A stretch of DNA of 64,000 nt from Rhodococcus sp. OK519 (GCF_003051005.1 NZ_QAOW01000001.1:1178001-1242000); one strand, 5' to 3'. Counted from the first letter of the stretch, positions 32,337 through 41,106 are shown. The notes: a model not told the origin generated them from the sequence alone. Program-made: numbers and translations.

Positions 32337-35273
32337 ATGGGCAGTGCCTTCGGGGCCTCCCGGATCTCGTCCGAGATCCGGCGCGACGCACGAGTCGTCG
32401 GCAGGGAACAACACCTCGCCGACCTGGCTGCGTGTGCCGAGCGTGCGCGGGGCGGGGACGGTCAGGTCGTGGTCGTCGAGGGCGATTCGGGGTTCGGGAA
32501 AACCGCCCTCGTCCACGCCTTTCTCGGCCGGGAATCGGGCTGGTTCGTCGCGTCGGCGTTAGCCGACGACAGTGCATTCGCCGCGCCGTACGGTGTGGTC
32601 GATCAGATCCTGGGTGAGCTCGAACATGGCTCGGATGCGGTGTCTTCGGCTGGCGCTGTCATCCTGTGGGGCAAAGGGATACGAGGAATCGCTGACGCCG
32701 TCATCGCGGCGGTCGATGCCGTTGATCGCCCGGTGTGCATCGTGGTCGATGACGCGCAGTGGGTCGACGACGATTCGGCCGGCGTTCTCATGCTCGTGGC
32801 GCAGGCCGTTCGCCACCGTGCCGTGCTGGTGGTTCTCTCGGCGCGGCGGGACCGCACCGCGCTGCTCAACCGTGCACGACGCATTGCGGAGGATCCTGCG
32901 CGGGGCGCGGTCGTGGAGGTCGATGCGCTGCGGCCGACGGATGTGCGTGCCCTGGTGGAGACGGCGCTCGACATCGATTATCCGCTGCGGGCGGCTACGG
33001 TCCTCGCTGACTACGCGCAGGGATGTCCACTCGATCTCATCACGGCGATCGAAGCCGTCGCCGTTCATCCGACCGCCGCGGCCGATCAGTTGATGCGCCA
33101 TGTCCCCGACCTCGTGGGGTCCGTGCGTGCGGTGTTGCTGCAGGTCACCGCGTCATGTCGGCGGTGCATCGAGTTGATGGCCGTGCTCGATGCGCCGACG
33201 CCGGTCACGGAGCTCGACTCCGTCGCTACGCGGCTGGGCAGTCCGGTCGACGTTCCGGCCGCGTTGAGTGTCGATCTGATCGAACTCGAGAACGCGAGGG
33301 GTGTCCTGACGGTGCGGCCCCTCCACGTGCGGGTGCGCGATGCGGTGCTGGCGACGATGGACGGCGACGTGGTCCGGCTGGTTCATGCGGCGATCGCCGA
33401 TGTCGCGACGGGGCATCGGGCTCTCCTGCACCGGGCGGCCTCGTGTGCAGACAGAGACGAGGAATTTGCCGCCTATCTGGAGGATCAGGCGGCCGACGCG
33501 CGTGCGTACGGCGATCTCGATCGGGCCGTCGGATACGGGGTCTGGTCGACGCGGTTGAGTGCAGATCGGCTTGCTCGCCGGCGCCGCCTGGTTGCATCTG
33601 CCGCCACTGCAGTCGCGGGTCGGCACATGAGGGTGTTCGACGAGCTCGTCGAGGGGCTCGAGGCACTCGACTCCGACCCCGAACGGGATCTCTTGCTGGC
33701 ATATTCGCAGCTCAGGAGGGGCGATGCAGTAGCTGCCCACGGATATGCGTCGGTCGCCCTGTCGGCCGACCTGGACGGCGAACGCCCGGCCGTCGCGCTG
33801 CGGATCGTCGTGACGTGCGAGCTTGCTTCAGCGCTGGCCGCAGGCGGAAACATGGGTGCCGTGGCGACCCTGTGCAACGTTCTCGACCGCGACTTGGCAG
33901 CGCTGGGAGCAGCGCACCCGTCTCGTCGGGCGGGCGACGGAATTCCCATCGATCTCGTCGGACGGGAAATCGAACTGTCCGCCCTGCGCAGCGCCGTCGC
34001 GCACTACACCGAGGGCATCGCGGTGCGCCTCTCGCCCGTCGCCGTGCTGCTAGGTCACGTCGCGCCGGATCGTTGGGACAACCGGCACGCCATTGCGCTG
34101 ATCACACGGGGAACTCTGCTGCACAAGGACGGCCAGTTGCATTCGGCGGTCGATGATCTGGTTTCGGGACTGAGCCTGGTCGACGACGAATCGTCGTGGA
34201 TCGCGCAGCAGGGGCGTATCGAGCTGGCGATGGTGCAGTTCAGGCTGGGTGCGTGGGACGACGCGGAGAGGACGGCTGCCGAAGCCCTCGATATCGCGCT
34301 CGATCTCGGCGATCCATGGTCGACCGCGCCCTCCTACGCGGTTGCGTCGCTCGTGCCGGTCGGCCGGGGACAACTCGCGGTCGCGGAGCGGAGGCTCGGA
34401 CTTGCAAAGACCGCGTTGTCGCAGGCAGGAACGCTGCTGGCATACCGGACGATTGCGCTCGTCGATACGCTGATCGCGGTGGCGCAACATCGTCCGGATC
34501 GTGCGCTGAGCGCGATGCGAACCCACCGTGTCCACGCGGATGTGGGCGACCGGGTGGGTAACTGGGATGCCGCAGAAGCGGTCGCGTTGCTCGAATTGGG
34601 TCGTGCGGACGAGGCGCTGGTGGCGCTCGATCGACGGGAGCGAACGGAAACCGAATATTTGTTGGTTCGTGGCGCGGTGTTGTTTGTCGTCGGCGAAAGG
34701 CGCGAAGCCGCAGGTCTGTTGCGTGCAGCTCTCGCGGCTCTCACCGACGACACTTCGGTGATCGTGAAGGGTGTGACCTGGCATCGCGTCGGGATGTTCT
34801 TGACCGTCGACGGCGAACCCGAGGCCGGTGAGGTGATGATCCGTCAGGCGCGTGACCTGTACGTCAGGCTCGGGGCGGCGCAGTGGCTCGAGGCCTGTGA
34901 GGCCGATCTGGCGGCCGTCCTCCGGCGGGCGGCATCTGCCTCCGCGGTGCGTGGTGGGGGAGAACACGACAAGCGGTTGACGGCGCGCGAGCATGAGATT
35001 GCGCTGCTGGTCGGGGACGGTTTCACGAACCGTGAAGTAGCCGAGCGGCTGACCCTGTCGATCAGGACCGTCGACTTCCATCTGCGCAACGTCCTGCACA
35101 AGCTCGGGTTCGTGTCGCGGAGGCAACTGCGGGGGTGGTTGGGCCTGCAGCGGACGCCTCGTGGTCCCGCGGATGCAGGCGTCGAGACACGCTCGCCGAA
35201 CCCGAAACGGTGGCAGTTTCGCGCGCATGTCCTGCGCGCAGACGGTGTCGACGAACCGCGTGCCGAGAAGTGA
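32337..35273 (+). CDS. Large ATP-binding LuxR-type regulator (LAL/MalT-like)
   Basis: 978 residues. Residues about 20-270 are an AAA/STAND ATPase with Walker A EGDSGFGKTALV (Lys55) and Walker B VCIVVDDAQWVDD (Asp138-139). A long helical, TPR-like middle follows. A C-terminal LuxR helix-turn-helix (about 880-935: RLTAREHEIALLVGDGF, TNREVAERLTLSIRTVDFHL) ends in a basic 40-residue tail. ATG 32337 has TAGCGT seven bases upstream (32324-32329), so it is leaderless. It sits between two RCC1-like genes, which are its likely targets; the inducer is unknown. Confidence 0.9.
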   Translation: MGSAFGASRISSEIRRDARVVGREQHLADLAACAERARGGDGQVVVVEGDSGFGKTALVHAFLGRESGWFVASALADDSAFAAPYGVVDQILGELEHGSDAVSSAGAVILWGKGIRGIADAVIAAVDAVDRPVCIVVDDAQWVDDDSAGVLMLVAQAVRHRAVLVVLSARRDRTALLNRARRIAEDPARGAVVEVDALRPTDVRALVETALDIDYPLRAATVLADYAQGCPLDLITAIEAVAVHPTAAADQLMRHVPDLVGSVRAVLLQVTASCRRCIELMAVLDAPTPVTELDSVATRLGSPVDVPAALSVDLIELENARGVLTVRPLHVRVRDAVLATMDGDVVRLVHAAIADVATGHRALLHRAASCADRDEEFAAYLEDQAADARAYGDLDRAVGYGVWSTRLSADRLARRRRLVASAATAVAGRHMRVFDELVEGLEALDSDPERDLLLAYSQLRRGDAVAAHGYASVALSADLDGERPAVALRIVVTCELASALAAGGNMGAVATLCNVLDRDLAALGAAHPSRRAGDGIPIDLVGREIELSALRSAVAHYTEGIAVRLSPVAVLLGHVAPDRWDNRHAIALITRGTLLHKDGQLHSAVDDLVSGLSLVDDESSWIAQQGRIELAMVQFRLGAWDDAERTAAEALDIALDLGDPWSTAPSYAVASLVPVGRGQLAVAERRLGLAKTALSQAGTLLAYRTIALVDTLIAVAQHRPDRALSAMRTHRVHADVGDRVGNWDAAEAVALLELGRADEALVALDRRERTETEYLLVRGAVLFVVGERREAAGLLRAALAALTDDTSVIVKGVTWHRVGMFLTVDGEPEAGEVMIRQARDLYVRLGAAQWLEACEADLAAVLRRAASASAVRGGGEHDKRLTAREHEIALLVGDGFTNREVAERLTLSIRTVDFHLRNVLHKLGFVSRRQLRGWLGLQRTPRGPADAGVETRSPNPKRWQFRAHVLRADGVDEPRAEK

Positions 35274-35487
35274 TTCGGTAAGGGTGTCGAAAGAGCTTTT
35301 ACGGCAACGAATTTCGTAGCGCTTTTCTGCTGGTCACAAGGGGAATCCGGAAACCTCGGCGGCAGTGGACTTTTCGATTCCGCTGACAGGGCCGGGTAGG
35401 CCGGTGTCATCATGTCTGCATTCCCGCCCCCCGACATCGCCGGCGGCTTCTCGCGGGAATTCGAGTCCGACTGGATAGGAGACTTCT

Positions 35488-36579
35488 GTGAAGATCGATC
35501 CGAATCGAAGACGTGGACATGCAGGTACCCGCCCCGGATGGATGCGCCGAGCCGTGGTGACACCGCTCTTCGTGATGACCGCGATGCTCGGGCTGGTTGC
35601 GACGGCGGGGGCCGCCCCCGTCGGTGTACCGGTGCTGCCCGGAGGGGACATCGTCGGTGCCGGTGACGATCGCCACGGTGCCGCGATTCCGCCTGTCGCC
35701 CCCGACGGGCAGACGTTCACCGCGGTGGCGGCCGGGCCTATGCATTCCCTGGCGTTGACCTCGGGCGGGCAGGTTCTCGGATTCGGCCTCGGCCAACTGG
35801 GGAGGCTCGATATCCCGCCGTTGCCCGCTGGGCAGAAGTACACGGCCGTCGCCGCGGGTGGTTCGGCGTCCCTGATGCTGACATCGGCGGGGCAGATCGT
35901 GGGGGTCGGCGACGGCGGCTCCGGGGAGACCGTCGCGCCGCCGCTGCCCGTCGGACAGACATATACCGCTGTGGCGGCCGGCTCCTCGCACTCTCTGGCG
36001 CTGACCTCGGCGGGCCAGGTGGTCGGGTTCGGAGACAACGGCAGTGGGCAGACCGACGTCCCGCTCCCTCCGAGCGGTGAAACGTACACCGCGGTTGCCG
36101 CTGGTACGTGGCATTCCCTCGCGCTCACGTCGGGCGGGCAAGTTGTCTCCTGGGGCTCTGACCCCGGCGGCCAGGCCGTTCCGGCACCGCCCACCGGCGA
36201 GACCTACACGGCGATCGCCGCGGGCGCGTTCAACTCGCTCGCGCTGACGTCCGCGGGCAAGGTCGTCTCCTGGGGGTCGAGCGGCGGCCAGTACGATTTC
36301 GGGATCGTGGCGGGGGGCCGGACCTTCACCGCTGTCGCGATGGGCGCGTTCTTTGCGGCCGCGCTGACGTCGACGGGTGAGGTCGTGACCGTCGGTAGCA
36401 ACGAGTTCGGACAGCGCGACGTCCCGGCGGCGCCGGAGGGTCGCCGGTACACCGCACTGGCGGCCGGTGGCCAGCACACTCTCGCCATCCACAGCCCGAT
36501 TCCGGACCCGGATCCGGGCACCGGTTCTCTCGGTTCTCTCGGTCCCCTGTTCGGCCTGGTGAGTGGTTCGCTGGGCTGA
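35488..36579 (+). CDS. Secreted RCC1-like beta-propeller protein B
   Basis: 363 residues from GTG, with AGGAGACTTCT upstream. An extended N-terminus (KIDPNRRRGHAGTRPGW) leads into the signal helix VVTPLFVMTAMLGLVATAGA. As in protein A, a half-repeat (GGDIVGAGDD...) plus six full repeats (G.TYTAVAAG..HSLALTSGGQVVGFGD) plus a closing half-repeat (GRRYTALAAGGQHTLAIHS) would close a seven-bladed propeller. It shares GAAPVGVPVLPGG after the signal and PDPGTGSLGSLG at the end with protein A, yet the repeat bodies differ (ALTSGGQ versus ALRSDGT), so the duplication is old. Same strand as the regulator, 214 bases downstream. Confidence 0.85.
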   Translation: MKIDPNRRRGHAGTRPGWMRRAVVTPLFVMTAMLGLVATAGAAPVGVPVLPGGDIVGAGDDRHGAAIPPVAPDGQTFTAVAAGPMHSLALTSGGQVLGFGLGQLGRLDIPPLPAGQKYTAVAAGGSASLMLTSAGQIVGVGDGGSGETVAPPLPVGQTYTAVAAGSSHSLALTSAGQVVGFGDNGSGQTDVPLPPSGETYTAVAAGTWHSLALTSGGQVVSWGSDPGGQAVPAPPTGETYTAIAAGAFNSLALTSAGKVVSWGSSGGQYDFGIVAGGRTFTAVAMGAFFAAALTSTGEVVTVGSNEFGQRDVPAAPEGRRYTALAAGGQHTLAIHSPIPDPDPGTGSLGSLGPLFGLVSGSLG

Positions 36580-36593
36580 CTACCGGGATTCCT

Positions 36594-36670
36594 GATCAGC
36601 TGAAGGGACCCTTCAGCGCCTGCGAGCGCACGAAGGGTCCCTTCAGCCGGAGCGGTGACGTCAGCTGCCG
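36594..36670 (+). repeat. Right copy of the islet-flanking direct repeat
   Basis: Same orientation as 31099-31176. Arms GAAGGGACCCTTC (36602-36614) and GAAGGGTCCCTTC (36632-36644) form the hairpin. The copy ends with GACGTCAGCTGCCG, again including the stop codon (36661-36663) and last codons of a reverse-strand gene. It lies between convergent genes. Confidence 0.9.
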
Positions 36671-37341
36671 GTGTTGTCCAGCCAGCGCAGCAGCGCGTAG
36701 AGGAAGCGCGTCGAGCCGGGCATGAAGTTGTTGCCGTGGTGGTAGGTCGGGTCCAGCGTGGTCGCGATGATCCGGCCGGGCGTCGAGGCGGTGTCCTCGA
36801 ACAGCATCATCCCGGCATCGCGCGGGTCGCCGTTCTCGTCCGGCTCCTCGGACACCAGCAGCGGGACGACGTCGGCGTCGGTGTGCAGCAGGCCGTGGTG
36901 GTGCCAGATCACCGACTTCGTCGAAAGGTATTCCCACGCCTCGTGTTCGGGGCTTCGGGTGCGGATCAACGGATCCTCGCCCTCGAGCCACCACCAGAAG
37001 TTGGTGGGCCGCGCCGTCCACGAGACGCCGGGCAGCCACGTGTGCGCGGCGTTCTCACCGAGGACGACGAGAGTCCCGCCGCGATGGGCCACCGCGAGGA
37101 GCTGGGCGGTGTGCCGGCGCAGCAACTCCGGGTGCAGGCGGTCCGCGAGGATCACGGTGTCGAACTCTTCGAGGTCGCCGTCGGACAGGTCGGCCAGGTA
37201 GCGGAACTCGGGCTGGTGCGCGATGACTGCCGGGTCCTTCAGCGTCTGCAGGTGGAAGTGGGATCCGCCGTGCACCAACGCGAGTTGGCGGCGCGACCGC
37301 GGTGCGCGGTCGGTGCGGGCGAAGGGTTCGATAGTGGTCAT
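36661..37341 (-). CDS. Glutamine-amidotransferase-fold protein, second of pair
   Basis: 226 residues, no signal peptide. Alternating beta/alpha pattern with EFDTVILADRLHPELLRRHTAQ, GGTLVVLGENAAHTWLPGV, SVIWHHHGLLHTDADVVPLL and GRIIATTLDPTYHHGNNFMPGS. This resembles class I glutamine-amidotransferase/ThuA-like domains, but no catalytic Cys is evident, so it is probably non-enzymatic or binds a ligand. ATG 37341 overlaps the stop of the paired gene at 37338 (ATGA). Being in an ABC importer operon, it may process or sense the imported chelate. Function is unrecognised. Confidence 0.68.
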   Translation of the reverse strand: MTTIEPFARTDRAPRSRRQLALVHGGSHFHLQTLKDPAVIAHQPEFRYLADLSDGDLEEFDTVILADRLHPELLRRHTAQLLAVAHRGGTLVVLGENAAHTWLPGVSWTARPTNFWWWLEGEDPLIRTRSPEHEAWEYLSTKSVIWHHHGLLHTDADVVPLLVSEEPDENGDPRDAGMMLFEDTASTPGRIIATTLDPTYHHGNNFMPGSTRFLYALLRWLDNTGS

Positions 37342-37982
37342 GCCTGTGCCTCCGGGTCGAGCTGGGCCAGCCATGCCAGCAGCTGTGGGAAGATGCGCGC
37401 GGAGGTGTTCGGATCCTCCTGGTACACAGCCAGATCGATGCCTCCGTGTACCAGCACCTCACCGGCGCCGAGCGGATAGACGTAGTCGACGGGCAGTGCG
37501 TGGCGGCCGATGCGGTTGGTGACGACTGCGCCGTCGGGCAGCTTCTGGCTGTAACCGCGGCCGTAGAAGCCGGAGACGCCACGTCGGAAGCTGACGTCGG
37601 CGGCATCGACGCCCTCCCACACGGGGTGCGGCTCGCCGGCGGTGATGGCGAGATCCTTGGGGCCCGAATACTGCAGCTTGCGCCACTGACCCAGTCCCGG
37701 CAGAAAGTCCGTGAGCGGGTGGCCCATGATCGCGATCCGGCCACCGTCGGTGACGAACTCGGCGAGCAGATCGCGGCGACGCTCGAGGAAGATCTGGTCG
37801 CAGTTGCCGTTGATCAGCAGGCCGCGGATCTCGGCGAGATCCAGTGTGTCGAGGTCGTAGAGGTCGACGGGCCGCACCCGCTTGCCGGCGGTGGTGCCGC
37901 CGGACATGCCGGTGTTCGTGCCCATAACCAGGTGCAGGACCGGTGAAAGTGACTGCGGTGCAGCCGTATCGGCGGATGTCAT
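37338..37982 (-). CDS. Glutamine-amidotransferase-fold protein, first of pair
   Basis: 214 residues. Blocks: HLVMGTNTGMSGGTTAGKRVRPVDLYD, LAEIRGLLINGNCDQIFLERRRDLLAEF, GGRIAIMGHPLTDFLPGL and VPLGAGEVLVHGGIDLAVY-type segments near the end. Its secondary-structure rhythm resembles the gene that follows, so the two may be distant paralogs or subunits of a heteromer. Cytosolic. ATG overlaps the ABC ATPase stop (ATGA), so expression is coupled to the transporter. I know no characterised homolog. Confidence 0.68.
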   Translation of the reverse strand: MTSADTAAPQSLSPVLHLVMGTNTGMSGGTTAGKRVRPVDLYDLDTLDLAEIRGLLINGNCDQIFLERRRDLLAEFVTDGGRIAIMGHPLTDFLPGLGQWRKLQYSGPKDLAITAGEPHPVWEGVDAADVSFRRGVSGFYGRGYSQKLPDGAVVTNRIGRHALPVDYVYPLGAGEVLVHGGIDLAVYQEDPNTSARIFPQLLAWLAQLDPEAQA

Positions 37983-38782
37983 TGTGAAGCCTTTTCGAGA
38001 GTGGCCGCGGGCTGCGCGACCGTGAATTTGTCGTAGCGGGTGTAGAGGACGGTGCGCGGGACGCCTCGGTCGTCGACCGTGGCGCTCACGACCTCGATGC
38101 CGTACAGGTCGGTGAGCATGTCGTCGGTGACGAGTTCGCTGACGGGACCGAAGCGGATGTCCTCGGCCGAGCGCATCACGATCGCGTGCCCGCCCAGATG
38201 CAGCGCGTGGTCGGGGTGATGCGTCGTGAGCAGGATGCCCATGCCGTCCGCGGCGAGGTCACGCAGCAACTCCAGGACCCGTGCCTGGTTGCGCAGATCC
38301 AGTGCCGAGACGGGTTCGTCGAGGATCATGAATGTGGCGTCCGACGCCAGTGCCCGCGCGATCAGCACGAGTTGTCTTTGGCCGCCGGATAGTTCGGCAA
38401 AGCTGCGCGCGGCCAGGTCGGCGATGCCGACGCGGTCGAGGACGTCCCGGGTGCGGGCGATGTCGGCCCGGCCCGGAGTTGCGAATGCGGAGACCTTCTT
38501 CGCCCGGCCCATGAGGACCATGTCGAACACCGAGTACGCGAAGCTGGACAGACTGGCCTGTGGGACGTAACCGATCGCGGTGTCCCGCTCGACCCGTCCC
38601 TCGCGCAGCGGCGTGAGCCCCGCGATGCACCGCAGCAACGTCGTCTTGCCCTGACCGTTGGGGCCCAGGATCGAGGTGATGCCGCCGTCGATCCGCAGAT
38701 TCGCGTGCCGGAACACCCAGTCGCGCCGCGGGTAGTGGAATCCGGCGTCCCGCAGTTCGAGTCGGGCATTGCTCTCAAGCAT
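37979..38782 (-). CDS. ABC transporter ATPase, iron-chelate/B12 type (FecE-like)
   Basis: 267 residues. Walker A GPNGQGKTTLLRCIAGL, signature LSGGQRQLVLIARALA, Walker B ATFMILDEPVSALD, and H-loop LLTTHHPDHAL. Closest in pattern to FecE/BtuD-type ATPases of siderophore or cobalamin importers. Its start overlaps the permease stop by eight bases. The C-terminal 50 residues carry an extra segment (VEVVSATVDDRGVPRTVLYTRYD, seen in part) typical of this group. Confidence 0.92.
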   Translation of the reverse strand: MLESNARLELRDAGFHYPRRDWVFRHANLRIDGGITSILGPNGQGKTTLLRCIAGLTPLREGRVERDTAIGYVPQASLSSFAYSVFDMVLMGRAKKVSAFATPGRADIARTRDVLDRVGIADLAARSFAELSGGQRQLVLIARALASDATFMILDEPVSALDLRNQARVLELLRDLAADGMGILLTTHHPDHALHLGGHAIVMRSAEDIRFGPVSELVTDDMLTDLYGIEVVSATVDDRGVPRTVLYTRYDKFTVAQPAATLEKASQ

Positions 38783-39833
38783 CGATGAAGGCCTGTCTGC
38801 GCGAATTCCGAAGAAGCAGAACGAACACCGGGGCGCCGATGATCGCGGTAAGGATCCCGAGCGGGATCTCCCCGGAGCTGACGGTGCGCGAAAGGGTGTC
38901 GATGATCGTCAGGTACGCGGCACCGAGGACGAACGTCGTCGGCATGGAGATCCGATGATCAGGGCCCACCCACAGACGGGCTATGTGCGGGACCACCAGG
39001 CCCACCCAGCCGATGACACCCGACACCGCGACGGCGCCGGCGGTCATGAGCGCCACCATCGTCAGCAGCACCGCCCGCAGCCGTCCCGGGTTCACCCCGA
39101 GCGAGGCGGCGTCGTCGTCTCCCAGGGAGAGGATGTTGATTCGCCAGCGCAGACCGATGATGACGGCGGAGCCGAGGAGGATCGGGACCGCTGCGATCAG
39201 TACCTTCGCCATGTCCGCGGTGGCCAGGGAGCCCATGAGCCAGAACACGATCGACGGCAGCGTCGAGTACGGATCGGCGACGTAGGTGATGAACGACACC
39301 AGCGCCGAGAAGAAGGCACTCGTGACCACGCCGCCCAGCACGATCATCAGGATCGCGCCGCCCGAGCGGGTCCGACCGATGAGCAGCACCATGCCGAGCG
39401 CGGCGAGTCCGAACAGGAACGCGCCGCCGACGAGGAACGTCGAACCCAGCCCGAACATCAGCGCCAGCACGCCGCCGAACGACGCGCCGGACGAGACACC
39501 CAGGATCTGCGGGCTCACCAGAGGATTGCGGAACGCGGCCTGCAGTGCCGCGCCACCCAGCGCGAGTCCGCCTCCGACGAGCATTCCGAGCAGCACTCGC
39601 GGAAGGCGCACGCCCAGTACGACGTTGGACTCGGCATCGGTCCAGGTGCGGGGGAGCGAGACGACCTGGTCGACGAGGATGCGGGCGACCTCGTTGACCG
39701 GGACCGTGTAGCGGCCCACGGACAGCGAGATCAGGCCCACCGCGATGATTCCGACGGTCAGGACCACCGGCACCAGGATCCGCGACGACCGCCGCGTCTG
39801 CTGCTCGGTGGCCGTCTCAAGCGCGGAAGGCAC
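38775..39833 (-). CDS. FecCD-family ABC permease
   Basis: 352 residues with about ten membrane helices and the FecCD signatures RLPRVLLGMLVGGGLALGGAALQAAFRNPLVSPQILGVSSGASFG (positions about 75-120) and AVSGVIGWVGLVVPHIARLWVGPDHR, where the Gly-rich coupling helix meets the ATPase. One permease gene implies a homodimer, as in BtuC. GTG start, overlapping the binding-protein stop by 17 bases. Confidence 0.94.
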   Translation of the reverse strand: MPSALETATEQQTRRSSRILVPVVLTVGIIAVGLISLSVGRYTVPVNEVARILVDQVVSLPRTWTDAESNVVLGVRLPRVLLGMLVGGGLALGGAALQAAFRNPLVSPQILGVSSGASFGGVLALMFGLGSTFLVGGAFLFGLAALGMVLLIGRTRSGGAILMIVLGGVVTSAFFSALVSFITYVADPYSTLPSIVFWLMGSLATADMAKVLIAAVPILLGSAVIIGLRWRINILSLGDDDAASLGVNPGRLRAVLLTMVALMTAGAVAVSGVIGWVGLVVPHIARLWVGPDHRISMPTTFVLGAAYLTIIDTLSRTVSSGEIPLGILTAIIGAPVFVLLLRNSRRQAFIDA

Positions 39834-40974
39834 CGTAGCCCGCGCTACCCGAGTTGGCCGGCATCTGCAGGATCCGGTCGACGTCCGCGTCGGTGACGTC
39901 GTACGCGTACAGCGTGCGGTAGGTCTCGCGGATACGCTCGCGCAGTTCGTGGTTCACGTCGGGGAAGAAGACGGAGTTCACCCACAGCCACATCAGATTC
40001 GACTCGTTGCACGGCGGATCCCACGAGAAGCCACCGATCGGGGCCTTGTAGACCCGTTTGTTCTTCACCGCCGACAGCGACGCCCACTTGGGGTCGGCGT
40101 AGACGTCCGCGGGGGTGGTCGGCTCGAAGTTGCCGAGGATCAGGACCTCGGGGTCCCAGCCGAGAACCTGCTCGCGGGTGACACCGAGGCTCGATCCGCT
40201 GCCGGCGCCCGACGCTACGTTGTTGCCGCCGGCGAGGTCGATCCAGAAGTCCATGTAGCTGTTGTCGGCGCCGACCTTGATCTCCGGCGCGTTGTACAGG
40301 TACATCACCCGCGGTGCGGTCGACGCGTGCGCGGCGGCCGTCTTCTCGACCAGCGCGCGGTCGGCGGCCATCTTCGCGAGAACGGCGTCCGCCTCGGTCT
40401 TCTTGCCGAGCAGGTCGCCGAAGATCTTGATCCAGGCCTCGAGGTCGTCCTGCGTGCCGTACTTGAGCAGGATCACCTTCAGGCCGGCGTTGCGCAGCGG
40501 CGCGACGATGTCGTCACCCTTGTCGCCCCACTGGATCACGACGTCCGGGTCGAGGCTCAGGATGTGCTCGACGTTCGGCACGAAGTCGTTGCCTGCCACC
40601 ACCGGGGTGTCGAGGAACTGCGGGAACATCGTGCCCAGCATGCCCTTCGACGCCATCGAGATCGCGACCTGGTTGACGCCGACGTTGCGTGCGGTGGACT
40701 GGTCCGAACCGATGATCATCGACGGCACCGGGATGATGGCCGACGCGATCCGGCCCACCGGGGTGTCGAAGGTGACGGTGTTCCGGTACTGGTCGACGAT
40801 CGTGATCGGGCCGCCGGCGGCGGTGTCTGCGGCCGTCTCGGTGACGGTCTCGCGGCTCGAGCACGCGGTGATGCCGAGGGCGCCGAGAGCGAGCGCCGCG
40901 ACCCCCATCGAGCGCATGAGGTCTCGGCGCGTCAGCGCGGCGGTGGGATTCGGGGTGCAGGGAGGGGTCGGCAT
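39817..40974 (-). CDS. Iron-chelate-type ABC substrate-binding lipoprotein (Tat signal)
   Basis: 385 residues. The N-terminus has the twin-arginine phrase LTRRDLMRSMG and a lipobox ITAC, so it is a Tat-exported lipoprotein. The class III binding-protein fold follows: ITIVDQYRNTVTFDTPVGRI, ILSLDPDVVIQWGDKG, VYKAPIGGFSWDPPCNESNLMWLW. Such proteins bind ferric siderophores, heme, B12 or oxyanion chelates. ATG 40974 has GGAG upstream and gives the Tat motif a normal position. IdeR-like half sites lie upstream, favouring an iron ligand. First gene of the five-gene reverse-strand operon ending at 36661. Confidence 0.9.
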   Translation of the reverse strand: MPTPPCTPNPTAALTRRDLMRSMGVAALALGALGITACSSRETVTETAADTAAGGPITIVDQYRNTVTFDTPVGRIASAIIPVPSMIIGSDQSTARNVGVNQVAISMASKGMLGTMFPQFLDTPVVAGNDFVPNVEHILSLDPDVVIQWGDKGDDIVAPLRNAGLKVILLKYGTQDDLEAWIKIFGDLLGKKTEADAVLAKMAADRALVEKTAAAHASTAPRVMYLYNAPEIKVGADNSYMDFWIDLAGGNNVASGAGSGSSLGVTREQVLGWDPEVLILGNFEPTTPADVYADPKWASLSAVKNKRVYKAPIGGFSWDPPCNESNLMWLWVNSVFFPDVNHELRERIRETYRTLYAYDVTDADVDRILQMPANSGSAGYGAFRA

Positions 40975-41045
40975 GGGGCTCCGGAAGCAAAGTCGTTGGC
41001 ACGGTCGCCGTTCGGGAACGGCAGCAACCACCCGAGGTCGAATGG

Positions 41046-41084
41046 TTAGGTGAGCATACAGTAACTAATGCAAGGCTTACCTGC
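41046..41084 (-). promoter_or_regulatory. Possible iron-responsive (IdeR/DtxR) operator
   Basis: TTAGGTGAGC at 41046 and TAATGCAAGGCTTACCTGC at 41066-41084 resemble halves of the IdeR box TTAGGTTAGGCTAACCTAA; the second matches at about 14 of 19 positions by eye. They lie 70-110 bases upstream of the binding-protein gene, in its promoter region. Consistent with iron repression of the importer, but not proof. Confidence 0.4.
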
Positions 41085-41106
41085 GTACCCTTTGTCCGGT
41101 TCGAAT

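Noticed and set aside
31099-36670. CRISPR or transposon ends suggested by repeated palindromes
   Set aside because: Only two copies, in direct orientation and 5.4 kb apart, with no spacer array, transposase or integrase between them.
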